From: Synergistota bacterium | Lineage (GTDB): Bacteria; Synergistota; Synergistia; Synergistales; Synergistaceae | Direction of reading: 5' to 3' | Assembly: GCA_023450745.1 (NCBI GenBank) | Contig: JAEXGR010000016.1 | Span: 1 to 64,000 of the forward strand | Length of the DNA stretch: 64,000 nt | In this document: piece by piece, positions 8,156-16,323 of the stretch | Position numbering within the stretch: the first letter of the stretch is position 1 | Layout: each line of letters starts with the position of its first letter | Position numbers and translations under genes: made by a program | The notes under the pieces: model-generated | What the model was told of the DNA's origin: nothing | The model's input: the letters and a program-made list of their open reading frames with translations, nothing else | Database searches by the model: none

Positions 8156-8195
8156 AACGGTCGCCGGCTGCATATCGCCGGCGGCCGTTATTTAT
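8156..8195 (+). terminator. Terminator-like expression platform of the c-di-GMP riboswitch
   Basis: A 13-bp stem with a single G-T pair (AACGGTCGCCGGC at 8156-8168 with GCCGGCGGCCGTT at 8177-8189) has an 8-base loop and is followed by ATTTAT. It is well placed to be the switchable terminator, although the T tract is short. Confidence 0.65.
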
Positions 8196-8216
8196 CTGAA
8201 AAGGGGACGGTTGGGG

Positions 8217-8450
<234 letters not shown>

Positions 8451-8535
8451 CCAAAGGGGGTGCGTTGAAAAATAATCCTTTTCAGCACGGCGGAGTTCTT
8501 CGTGGTCTTTTCGGAAAAAAAGCAAAAAGAAGGGC

Positions 8536-10920
8536 GTGGTGAGATTGTTGAAATTCAGTAAAAAAGGCGTCATCTCGTTTTTAGTGGCGGCATTGGTCAT
8601 GGTATTTGCGTCGGGCGCGTGGGCGGCGGATATCAGTACATTTGAAGAGTTAAAAGGAGCCTTCGCGGCAGGAGGGGTATACAAGTTAACCGATAATATT
8701 AATATTACCGAAGAAATAACGACGAGCGAAAACATCGTATTGGACCTTAATGGTTATTGTATTTCCTCTGATAAAAAAATCCATGTTGGAGACACAATAG
8801 CAAACCAAAGGGGTTCTAGAGGAACCCTCACGTTAAACAATTCAGCGCCAACTGTAGGGAAAATAAAGTTTAATGGAGCAGAAAAACATGGTAACTGCTT
8901 CCAAATCAACGGGGATTGGACAACTCCTGTAGAGAGCAGAATTGATGTTGCCTCCACACTTACCGTAAATGAAAATGTAAAAATATCATCATCAGGATGG
9001 TACTGCGTAAGAGTTCTCGGAATGGGGGCTACATTGAACATAGATGGCGCAGAACTTCGTTCAAACCCAGACATCGCCAGCGCGGCCATCGCAGGACGCG
9101 GTAACGCTTATGACAATGGAACCACAATTAACATCACAGGCGGAGTTATCGCCGGCGGTAGTATCAATGGAACCGCAGCCGAAGGCAGCGGCTTAGCGAT
9201 CTATCATCCGCAGTCTGGCGACTTGGTTATCAGCGGCGGCACTCTCACTGGATATGACGGCATACAATTTAAATCAGGAAAATTAAATATGACGGGCGGC
9301 ACGATTACCGCTACCGGCGCTCATGTCGATCCTATCGAGTTTGGTAATGGCTCCGTTGCGACTGGAACGGCTGTCTCATTTATTTCAAACGAAGGCTACA
9401 CTGGGGATATGTATGTCGATATTTCCGGCACGGCTGTTCTGAACAGCACGCATTCCAACGCTCTGCATATTGGTCCTGTAGGCAGTGCCGACCAGCGAGT
9501 CGTCAGCGTTAATTTGTCCGGCGGCAGCTTTACCGGCGAGGCGTCCAAGAAGGGGCTGAATTTTGTAGACGTAAGTGGAGTCACAATCGACGTCACCGGC
9601 GGTACCTACAGCAGCGACCCGACTGAATACGTCAATCCTCCTTATGTCGTCAAGCAGGCCGAAGGTAAATATACCGTCTCCCTCGCGGGCGTCACCGTCA
9701 CTCCGGCCGCCGCAGAACTCGTGATTGGCCTTACGTCGTCTGCCAAGCTGGAAGCTTCCAGCGACATCCAAGAGGAGACATTCACGTGGAGCACCAGCAA
9801 CGGGGAAGTCGTCACTGTCGACGGAGATGGAACGATCTGGGCCGCTGGCGAAGGAAAAGCCTTTGTAACGGCGACTGGCAGCGTCAGCCGCAAATCAGCA
9901 AGCTGTGAAGTAACGGTGCGTGCGGCGGACGACGTCGTCGTTACGCCGGCCAAGCTTGAGCTTGCCGTCGGCGGAAGCGCAAAAGTCACGGCGAAATATG
10001 ACCAGGCTGACGTGATTAGCTGGGAGACAAACGACGCCGGTATCGCCACGGTATCTACCGACGGAACTGTGAAAGCGCTGAAGGCGGGGATCGCCGTCAT
10101 CACGGCAAAGGGCAAAGCCTACTCTGCCGGATGCGTCGTGACCGTAACCGACCCCGACGTACCAGCCCCAACGCCGACACCGCAGCCGGTATCCCCCGCG
10201 ACGGTGGACAAAGAAGGAAACCCCGTCAACAATGACAGCGGCAAACCGGAAAATGTGGAAGCCGCGGCCTCCACGCTCTTTGGCACAGACGATTGCACAA
10301 AGGAAGATGTCGCCAGCACAACTGGATTTAAAGAGGAAGATCTCGTCGCCAACGCGGAAGGCGATCTTACAGTGAACCCCGTGATAGCCAAAAAGGCGAT
10401 AGAAGGCGTCATGTCCGCGGACAGCACCGTCACGCCCAAGAACATCACCCTACTGCCGATAGTCAAGGCCACGGTGGATACAGAGAAAAATGTGGCGGCG
10501 ATCGCCTTGATTCTGTGGGGAGCGGAGCTTGGCGCGCAGGACGGCACTGTCGCCGGAGATATCAACCTGATCAAGGTTTTTGCGGACGGCACCGGCGCGA
10601 AGTTCGGATATGCCGCGGCCGCTTCCGAATATGGAGACAAGATGTTCGCGTTGAAGGACGTGGCGGGAAAGAACCTGACGGCGACGGATAAGGTCGCGGC
10701 CGATAAGCAATACAAGGTGATAGCCTTCGTGGCCGACAACGGCGACTTTGACCTCGACGCCACGCCTAAAAACGTCATAGACCCGATCGCGGTGGCCACC
10801 AACGCGGCAGCGCCGGCGCCGAGCGGCGGCGGTTCAGGCGGCGGCTGCAACGGCGGCTTCGGCCTGCTCGCGCTGCTCGGACTGGCGCTGGTTCCGGCGC
10901 TTTACGGGAAAAAGAAATAA
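8536..10920 (+). CDS. Secreted surface protein with beta-helix, two Big_2-like Ig domains and Synergist-CTERM
   Basis: This 794-residue exported protein has a signal peptide (positive start, hydrophobic core ISFLVAALVMVFASGAWA, cleavage near residue 30). Residues 60-370 are Gly/Thr/Ser-rich with repeated SGG and TGG turns, as in right-handed beta-helices. Two bacterial Ig-like (Big_2-type) domains follow at about 384-462 and 467-537, each with a TVTPA-type start and a W-x-(S/T) core. A Pro/Thr linker (PAPTPTPQP) leads to an unrecognised domain. The C-terminus (about 760-794) is a Gly/Ser-rich run with one Cys, a hydrophobic helix and KKK: the Synergist-CTERM sorting signal. The start is uncertain (GTG 8536 or 8539, or TTG 8545 or 8548). 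The c-di-GMP riboswitch upstream suggests a biofilm or adhesion role. Confidence 0.8.
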   Translation: MVRLLKFSKKGVISFLVAALVMVFASGAWAADISTFEELKGAFAAGGVYKLTDNINITEEITTSENIVLDLNGYCISSDKKIHVGDTIANQRGSRGTLTLNNSAPTVGKIKFNGAEKHGNCFQINGDWTTPVESRIDVASTLTVNENVKISSSGWYCVRVLGMGATLNIDGAELRSNPDIASAAIAGRGNAYDNGTTINITGGVIAGGSINGTAAEGSGLAIYHPQSGDLVISGGTLTGYDGIQFKSGKLNMTGGTITATGAHVDPIEFGNGSVATGTAVSFISNEGYTGDMYVDISGTAVLNSTHSNALHIGPVGSADQRVVSVNLSGGSFTGEASKKGLNFVDVSGVTIDVTGGTYSSDPTEYVNPPYVVKQAEGKYTVSLAGVTVTPAAAELVIGLTSSAKLEASSDIQEETFTWSTSNGEVVTVDGDGTIWAAGEGKAFVTATGSVSRKSASCEVTVRAADDVVVTPAKLELAVGGSAKVTAKYDQADVISWETNDAGIATVSTDGTVKALKAGIAVITAKGKAYSAGCVVTVTDPDVPAPTPTPQPVSPATVDKEGNPVNNDSGKPENVEAAASTLFGTDDCTKEDVASTTGFKEEDLVANAEGDLTVNPVIAKKAIEGVMSADSTVTPKNITLLPIVKATVDTEKNVAAIALILWGAELGAQDGTVAGDINLIKVFADGTGAKFGYAAAASEYGDKMFALKDVAGKNLTATDKVAADKQYKVIAFVADNGDFDLDATPKNVIDPIAVATNAAAPAPSGGGSGGGCNGGFGLLALLGLALVPALYGKKK

Positions 10921-10963
10921 GCTTTCAGGCTGAACATTCGTAAGCAAAAATAGTACCGCAACA

Positions 10964-10998
10964 CACGGGGCCGCGCGGGATAAACGCGCGGCCCCGTG
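10964..10998 (+). terminator. Terminator of the surface-protein gene
   Basis: A perfect 14-bp stem (CACGGGGCCGCGCG with CGCGCGGCCCCGTG) has a 7-base loop and is followed by ATGTCTCTTT. Confidence 0.8.
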
Positions 10999-11029
10999 AT
11001 GTCTCTTTCATTGCGGGTACGCCAGTTCG

Positions 11030-11540
11030 GTTGGCCTTGAAGAAACCCCTTATATGAAAGCCCCGCCCTCGTATAGGGCGGCATTAGCTTCAAAATTACC
11101 TTACTCCGGCATTTTCTCAAGGCAAACGCATTTACTTTTTGCGTGCTCTTAAAGCCTCCCTCAGCGAGGGAGGTGGGCCGGCGGCGGGCTTCCGCCGGGT
11201 CGGAGGGAGTGTGGCCCTTGTTCTTCCCTTTAATCATAACTAAAAGAAGAAGTAAAGCATAAAGCCAAGGCCAGAACTCCCTCAGTCTCGGCTTCGCCGA
11301 TCCAGCTCTGATGTAACTACCAGCCGAGTCGCACAAATCAGAAAGACACTGATCTGGCTCCCTGGCCGCCTCAGCGGAGGGAGCCTTAAAACCCCTGATT
11401 GCTGTGCTTTGCGCCCACTTAAAGCCTCCATCGCGAAAGGGGGCCAAAGGGCAAAGGCAGCCCCCTTCCGCGGGTTTTGCTTGACGCTTTGTGCCTTCCC
11501 AAAAAGTAAATGCCGTCGCCCTGGGCATTTTCTGACTTTA
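11030..11540. repeat. Intergenic repeat mosaic
   Basis: This gap carries no gene I can support but is packed with short inverted and direct repeats. A 14-base sequence (GCATTTACTTTTTG at 11128-11141) recurs inverted at 11500-11513 and brackets the core. Inside are CCTCCCTCAGCGAGGGAGG (11156-11174), CTTAAAGCCTCC twice (11149 and 11419), GCTCCCT...GGAGGGAGC (11358-11384) and, at 11276-11308, a 33-base segment that is identical, in inverted orientation, to 45249-45281. A 208-codon minus-strand ORF across it has no protein-like character. These look like dispersed non-coding repeat modules. Confidence 0.7.
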
Positions 11541-11652
11541 TTTGACATTTTGCGGTTTTTTCACTAATATTCAAAGGAAAAATCAGACGGCAGCGGCGCT
11601 GCGTGCGGCGCGGCGGTCGTCGTTCCAAATAAGTCTAAAGGAGATGCGCAAT

Positions 11653-12483
11653 ATGACTCAGGAAAGCTGTTCCCACGACTGCGGCAGCTGCCAGCAAAAG
11701 TGCGCGGAGGCGGAAAAACCCGATTTCAGCGTGCCGGCCAATCCGCTGAGCAACGTGCGGAAAGTAATCGGCGTCGTCAGCGGCAAAGGCGGCGTGGGAA
11801 AATCGCTCGTCACTTCGCTGCTGGCCTCCGCGATGCAGAAAAAGGGCAACCAGTGCGGCATACTCGACGCGGACATCACGGGACCGTCGATACCGAAGAT
11901 GTTCGGCGTGGAGACGCTCGCCACCTCCAACAGCTCGGGCATTCTGCCGCAGCATTCAAAGGGCGGCATCGACATGATGTCGGTGAACCTTCTTGTCGAA
12001 GACAAGGCGACGCCCGTCATCTGGCGCGGCCCCGCGATCGCGGGAGTCGTGAAGCAGTTCTGGAGCGACGTCATCTGGAGCTATGAGGACTTCCTCTTCG
12101 TCGACATGCCCCCGGGAACGGGCGACGTGCCGCTTACCGTCTTCCAGTCTCTGCCCGTCGACGGGATTATCATCGTCGCCTCGCCGCAGGAGCTCGTTTC
12201 GATGATCGTGGAAAAGGCGCTGCGCATGGCGAAGGAGATGGATGTGCCGATCCTCGGCATCATCGAGAATATGAGCTATATCGAATGCCCCGACTGCGGC
12301 AAAAAGATAAAGATATTCGGCGAGGGCAAAACCGCCGAGACGGCGGCGCGGTACGGGGTTGATTTCCTCGGCGAAATACCGCTCGCGCCCGAGCTCGCCG
12401 CCCTCTGCGACGCGGGGAACATCGAATATTTCTCCGACTCTTTCCTCGACAAGGCCGTGGCCAAACTGGAATCCCTCAAGTAG
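11653..12483 (+). CDS. Mrp/NBP35-family P-loop ATPase, Fe-S cluster carrier
   Basis: This 276-residue ATPase of the Mrp/ApbC/NBP35 group carries Fe-S clusters to target proteins in the cytoplasm. The start at 11653 has AAGGAG nine bases upstream. The N-terminus has clustered cysteines (CSHDCGSCQQKC, residues 6-17) as in NBP35-type proteins. The deviant Walker A SGKGGVGKS lies near residue 43, DADITGPS near 76, DMPPGTGD near 152 and the bridging CxxC cluster site in IECPDCGKK near 213. It is monocistronic, with a terminator after it. It complements the Isc-type system at 2.6-5.2 kb. Confidence 0.92.
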   Translation: MTQESCSHDCGSCQQKCAEAEKPDFSVPANPLSNVRKVIGVVSGKGGVGKSLVTSLLASAMQKKGNQCGILDADITGPSIPKMFGVETLATSNSSGILPQHSKGGIDMMSVNLLVEDKATPVIWRGPAIAGVVKQFWSDVIWSYEDFLFVDMPPGTGDVPLTVFQSLPVDGIIIVASPQELVSMIVEKALRMAKEMDVPILGIIENMSYIECPDCGKKIKIFGEGKTAETAARYGVDFLGEIPLAPELAALCDAGNIEYFSDSFLDKAVAKLESLK

Positions 12484-12510
12484 GCCCGCCTGCCGCCCAA
12501 GAGACGTGAT

Positions 12511-12542
12511 AAACGAGGCTCCCCGGCGGGGCCTCGTTTTTT
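12511..12542 (+). terminator. Terminator of the Mrp-family gene
   Basis: The stem AAACGAGGC(T)CCC pairs with GGGGCCTCGTTT across a small loop, with one bulged T, followed by TTTTTT. Confidence 0.8.
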
Positions 12543-12667
12543 GTCGCGCGCCCGTTTGCGTAGACAGGCCCCGCGGCGGCGATATCCGCCGTTTTATGTT
12601 ATGTTAAGCGGGCGTTTTATATTATAATTTTTACATTAAAAATACAGATAAGAGGAGATGACCGGCT

Positions 12668-13021
12668 ATGCTTTTACTCTGCTACCCGCAGTGAACGACA
12701 TGCCAAAAGGCCAGGGGCTGGCTCAAAGAACACGGGATCACATATACGGAGCGCAACATCAAGACCGAGAACCCCGCCGCCGGTGAGATAAAAGACTGGC
12801 AGCGGCTCTCGGGGCAGCCGCTGAAAAAATTCTTCAATACGAGCGGCAACTCCTATAAGGCGCTCGGCCTCAGCAAAAAATTACCGGCGCTCTCCGAAGC
12901 AGAGCAGATAGAGCTGCTCGCCGCCGACGGAATGCTCGTCAAACGCCCGCTCGCCATCCTGCCTGACAGGGTGCTGATCGGATTCAAAGAAGAAGAATGG
13001 GAAAAGGAGCTCTCTCGATAA
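12668..13021 (+). CDS. ArsC/Spx/YffB-like selenoprotein with in-frame TGA (Sec9)
   Basis: Reading TGA 12692-12694 as selenocysteine gives a 117-residue protein starting MLLLCYPQ-U-TTCQKARGWLKEHGI. This is the thioredoxin-fold start of ArsC/YffB/Spx-like proteins (consensus YP-x-C-x-x-C-xKA-xxWL) with Sec in place of the first redox Cys and the second (Cys12) kept. The rest follows the family: ERNIKTENP, GQPLKKFFNTSG, LPALSEAEQIELLAADGMLVKRPL and a final VLIGFKEEEWEKEL. A stem-loop at 12709-12723 (GCCA/TGGC, loop GGGGC) starts about 15 bases after the TGA, which suits a bacterial SECIS. AGGAG precedes the ATG. The next gene begins 7 bases after the stop. The physiological substrate is unknown. 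Confidence 0.85.
12692..12723 (+). promoter_or_regulatory. Selenocysteine codon and candidate bacterial SECIS hairpin
   Basis: TGA at 12692-12694 is followed by a small apical stem-loop: GCCA (12710-12713), loop GGGGC, TGGC (12719-12722), extended by one G-T pair. A guanine-rich apical loop about 16-37 bases beyond the UGA is what SelB recognises. Folding was judged by eye. Confidence 0.6.
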
Positions 13022-13028
13022 AGAAATA

Positions 13029-14309
13029 ATGACTATTCCACAGAACATAAAGGATGAAATGATCGCGCGCCGGCGGGACTTCCATAAATATCCCGAAAGC
13101 GGCTGGGCGGAGTTCAGAACGACCGCGGCGATCGCCGGAATTCTTGAAAAAACGGGCTGGAAGGTGCGCTTCGCAAAGGATTTTATCGACCCCGACGAGG
13201 TCATGGGCTATACGATAGTCCCCCAGACAGAACGCAAGCGCGCGCTTTCGCAGGGCGCCGACAAGGGAATTCTCGCGAAGATCGGCGGCTACACCGGCCT
13301 CACGGCGACGCTTGACACCGGCAGAAAGGGCCCCGTCACACTCTTTCGCTTCGACATCGACTGTGTGGAAACCGAAGAGGCGCGCGACGCGGAACACCTG
13401 CCGGCGCGCGCGGGTTTTGCCTCCGTGAACCCCGGCTGGATGCACGCCTGCGGACACGACGGGCACGCCGCCGTCGGCCTCGCTTTGGCGGAGATGCTTA
13501 TGGAGGCAAAGGAGCGGCTGCGCGGCAAAATACGGCTCGTCTTTCAGCCGGCGGAGGAGGGCGTGCGCGGCGGTTACGCAATGTCGATGGCGGGAGTCGC
13601 GGACGACGCGGACTACTTCATCGCCATGCACCTCGGCCTCGGAAAACCGACCGGCAGCGTCTGTGGCGGCACCGGCGGCTTCCTCTGCTCCACAAAGTTC
13701 GACGCCGATTTCCGCGGCGTCGGGGCCCACGCCGGAGGGGAGCCGGAGCGCGGGAAGAACGCGCTGCTCGCGGCCGCCGCGGCGGCGGTCAACATGCACG
13801 CGATCGCGCCCCATTCGGGCGGCGCGACACGCGTCAACGTCGGCGTCCTCAACGCCGGCGAGGGGCGCAACGTCGTGCCTCCCACCGCCCACATGAAGAT
13901 CGAGACGCGCGGAGAGAGCGCCGAGCTTGCCTCCTACGTCTACGCGAAGGCCAAAGAGGTGATCTACGGCGCGGCGCAGATGTACGATGTAGACGTCTCC
14001 ATCTCCAAACAGGGAGAGACGATCACCGCCGAGAGCGACCGCAAGCTCGCCGCGGTAATAATGAAGGCCGCGCGGGAGGCCGCGGGCGTGACGCAGCTGG
14101 AAGAATACCGCACGATGCCCGGCAGTGACGACGCCTGCTGGCTCATGCGGCGCGTGCAGGAACGCGGCGGGCTCGCCACTTATGTGGGAATCGGCGCTGC
14201 GACTGCCGCCGGCCACCATAACAACCGCTTCGACTTTGACGAAGAGGCGATGCCGGTCGCGCTCGAGGTGCTGCTCAACAGCGCACTCTTGCTCAACGGA
14301 CGGCAGTAG
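13029..14309 (+). CDS. M20D-family amidohydrolase, AbgA-like (p-aminobenzoyl-glutamate hydrolase subunit A type)
   Basis: This 426-residue cytoplasmic metallo-amidohydrolase is predicted to cleave an acyl-amino-acid amide bond. The RRDFHKYPESGWAEFRT start is the M20D signature. The long N-terminal insert (FIDPDEVMGYTI) and the metal-site motif HACGHDGHAAVGLALAEML near residue 140 resemble AbgA, which acts with AbgB on p-aminobenzoyl-glutamate. The EEGVRGGYAM block carries the catalytic Glu. No AbgB partner is nearby, so a different N-acyl substrate is possible. It sits 7 bases after the selenoprotein and probably shares its transcript. Confidence 0.85.
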   Translation: MTIPQNIKDEMIARRRDFHKYPESGWAEFRTTAAIAGILEKTGWKVRFAKDFIDPDEVMGYTIVPQTERKRALSQGADKGILAKIGGYTGLTATLDTGRKGPVTLFRFDIDCVETEEARDAEHLPARAGFASVNPGWMHACGHDGHAAVGLALAEMLMEAKERLRGKIRLVFQPAEEGVRGGYAMSMAGVADDADYFIAMHLGLGKPTGSVCGGTGGFLCSTKFDADFRGVGAHAGGEPERGKNALLAAAAAAVNMHAIAPHSGGATRVNVGVLNAGEGRNVVPPTAHMKIETRGESAELASYVYAKAKEVIYGAAQMYDVDVSISKQGETITAESDRKLAAVIMKAAREAAGVTQLEEYRTMPGSDDACWLMRRVQERGGLATYVGIGAATAAGHHNNRFDFDEEAMPVALEVLLNSALLLNGRQ

Positions 14310-14336
14310 GTCCGCCGCGCCGGCCCGCTTAAATTT

Positions 14337-14362
14337 CCGCCGTTCCGCGGCGGTTATTCTTT
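14337..14362 (+). terminator. Terminator after the AbgA-like gene
   Basis: A 6-bp stem (CCGCCG with CGGCGG, loop TTCCG) is followed by TTATTCTTTT. A second GC-rich hairpin without a T tail lies at about 14389-14419. Confidence 0.6.
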
Positions 14363-14606
14363 TACCGGAAGCGCCCCCGGGCAGCCTGCGCGCCCGCGAG
14401 ACCTTATCTCGGCGCGGGCGTCCGGCAATTTTACCGCCGGACCGCCGCACACGTAAATTTCCGCTTGACTCTTTAGGGCAAAAGACGCAAAATTATCTCT
14501 TATATTGCGCGGTTTAAGGTTTAAAAAATAAAGACAAACCGGCCGCCGATGAAAAAGCTGTTTTTTTGTTAATCAGTTAAATTTTTACGGTTTCGGAGGA
14601 TTCAGG

Positions 14607-15101
14607 ATGGACAGCAGGCAGAGAGAAGAGGTACTTCGGCTTCTTGAACAGAACGCCAGATATACGGCGAAAGATATCGCCGTCATGCTCGACATGGATG
14701 TGATAGAGGTCAGGAACGAGATCGAGATCATGGAGAAAGAGCGCACCATCTGCGGCTACCACGCGCTCGTGGATTGGGACAAGACGGACGACGAAAAGAT
14801 CTCCGCTCTCATCGAGCTTAAGGTGACGCCGCAGCGCGGCGAAGGCTTCGACCGCATCGCCGAGAAGATCTACCAGTACCCCGAGGTAGAATCGCTCTAT
14901 CTGATGTCGGGCGGCTACGATTTCTCGGTGATCCTTAAAAAGGCGACGATGAAGGAGATCGCCAACTTCGTCTCGTCACGGCTCGCGGTCATCGAAGAGG
15001 TACAGGGCACGGCGACGCATATCGTGCTCGTGCGCTACAAGGACCACGGGATACAGCTGGCGGCTCCGAAAAAAGATATGAGAATGGTGGTGACGCCGTG
15101 A
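14607..15101 (+). CDS. Lrp/AsnC-family transcriptional regulator
   Basis: This 164-residue regulator has an N-terminal HTH (LLEQNARYTAKDIAVMLDMD, about residues 13-32) and a C-terminal RAM ligand-binding domain from about residue 65 (DEKISALIELKVTP...YLMSGGYDFSVIL). Lrp-family proteins sense amino acids and control their metabolism. The start has TCGGAGGATTCAGG upstream. A TTGACT at 14465-14470 may be the -35 box of a distal promoter. It overlaps the following aminotransferase gene by 4 bases, so it probably controls that gene in response to its amino-acid substrate. Confidence 0.9.
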   Translation: MDSRQREEVLRLLEQNARYTAKDIAVMLDMDVIEVRNEIEIMEKERTICGYHALVDWDKTDDEKISALIELKVTPQRGEGFDRIAEKIYQYPEVESLYLMSGGYDFSVILKKATMKEIANFVSSRLAVIEEVQGTATHIVLVRYKDHGIQLAAPKKDMRMVVTP

Positions 15102-16267
15102 GGGATTTCATCTGCGAGAAGATAAAGAAGATAAAGCCGTCCGGCATACGCCGCCTCTTTGACATCGCAAGCGAAATACCGGACGTCATCTCGCTCGGGG
15201 TCGGCGAGCCGGATTTCGACACCCCCTGGCACATCCGCGAGGAGGGCATTTATTCCCTGCACAAGGGACGCACCTTTTACACCTCCAATTCGGGGCTCCT
15301 CGAGCTCCGCGAGGAAATCGCGCGTTTCATGAAACGCAAGTACGGGCTCGCCTATGACCCCAGGCATGAGATAGTGCTGACGGTCGGCGGCAGCGAAGCC
15401 ATCGACATCGCGCTGCGCGCGATCCTTAACCCCGGCGACGAGGTGGTCTACCCCGAACCCTGCTTCGTCTCCTACGAGCCCTGCATCCTGCTCTCCGACG
15501 GCGTGCCCGTTCCGGTCGCGCTCTCGGCGGAGAGCGAGTTCCGCCTCCGGCCCGAACAGCTTGAGGAGGCGATCACGCCGCGGACGAAGGCTCTGCTCAT
15601 CTCCTACCCCAACAACCCCACGGGGGCGATAATGGAGCGGGAGGACCTTGAAAAGCTGGTGCCGATCATCGTCAAGCACGACCTGCTCGTCATCTCCGAC
15701 GAGATATACAGCGAACTTTCGTACAAGGACCGCCACGTGAGCATCGCCTCTCTTCCGGGGATGCTTGAGCGGACGATCGTCATTAACGGTTTCTCAAAAT
15801 CCTACGCGATGACGGGCTGGCGTCTCGGCTTCGCCTGCGGCCCCGCGGAGATAATGGAATACATGCTGAAGGTACACCAGTTCGGCATCATGTCCGCGCC
15901 GACGATGAGCCAGTACGCCGCGATTTCGGCGCTCAAAAACGGCGACCGGGACATCTGCACGATGGCCGAATCCTACAACCAGCGCCGCCGTTTTCTCATG
16001 GAGGCCTTCCGTGAGATGGCTTTGCCCTGTTTCGAGCCCTACGGCGCTTTCTATGTCTTCCCCGACATTTCAGAATTCGGCATGGGCTCCGAAGAATTCT
16101 GCACGAAGCTGCTCGAATCGGAAAATGTCGCGGTCGTCCCCGGCTCGGCTTTCGGGGCCTGCGGCGACAAGCACGTAAGAATATCCTACGCCTACTCCAT
16201 CGAAGAACTCAAAGAGGCGATGGCGCGCATCGCGCGCTTTGTCGAAAGGCTGCGCAGAAGCAAATAA
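15098..16267 (+). CDS. Class I PLP aminotransferase
   Basis: This 389-residue aminotransferase starts at the GTG overlapping the regulator's stop (GTGA). Family marks are GVGEPDFDTP near residue 32, the NNPTG cofactor-binding motif (SYPNNPTGA) near 170, DEIYSEL near 202, the PLP lysine in NGFSKSYAMTGWRLGF near 233, and a C-terminal Arg in KHVRISYAYS. It resembles the aspartate/aromatic/alanine aminotransferases of amino-acid-fermenting anaerobes, but substrate preference cannot be read from sequence. Coupling to an Lrp-type regulator suggests substrate-responsive catabolism. Confidence 0.9.
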   Translation: MRDFICEKIKKIKPSGIRRLFDIASEIPDVISLGVGEPDFDTPWHIREEGIYSLHKGRTFYTSNSGLLELREEIARFMKRKYGLAYDPRHEIVLTVGGSEAIDIALRAILNPGDEVVYPEPCFVSYEPCILLSDGVPVPVALSAESEFRLRPEQLEEAITPRTKALLISYPNNPTGAIMEREDLEKLVPIIVKHDLLVISDEIYSELSYKDRHVSIASLPGMLERTIVINGFSKSYAMTGWRLGFACGPAEIMEYMLKVHQFGIMSAPTMSQYAAISALKNGDRDICTMAESYNQRRRFLMEAFREMALPCFEPYGAFYVFPDISEFGMGSEEFCTKLLESENVAVVPGSAFGACGDKHVRISYAYSIEELKEAMARIARFVERLRRSK

Positions 16268-16276
16268 TCGGGATTA

Positions 16277-16323
16277 AGCATAAAAAAGGAGCCGCCCCGA
16301 TGAGGCGGCTCCTTTTTTATGCT
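16277..16323. terminator. Bidirectional terminator between convergent genes
   Basis: Perfect 20-bp arms (16277-16296 and 16304-16323) carry a GC core GGAGCCGCC flanked by A6/T6 runs, so each strand ends in a T tract. It serves the aminotransferase gene (+) and the glycyl-radical operon (-), and overlaps the stop of the latter. Confidence 0.95.

Noticed and set aside
10902..11528. A 208-codon minus-strand ORF in the gap after the surface-protein gene
   Set aside because: It runs through hairpins and dispersed repeats, has no ribosome-binding site, domain or natural amino-acid pattern, and overlaps the terminator of the plus-strand gene.
12692..12694. The TGA as a nonsense mutation of a dead gene
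   Set aside because: The stop falls precisely at the redox-Cys position, the remaining 108 codons are intact and family-like, and a SECIS-like hairpin follows. A random mutation would rarely fall there.
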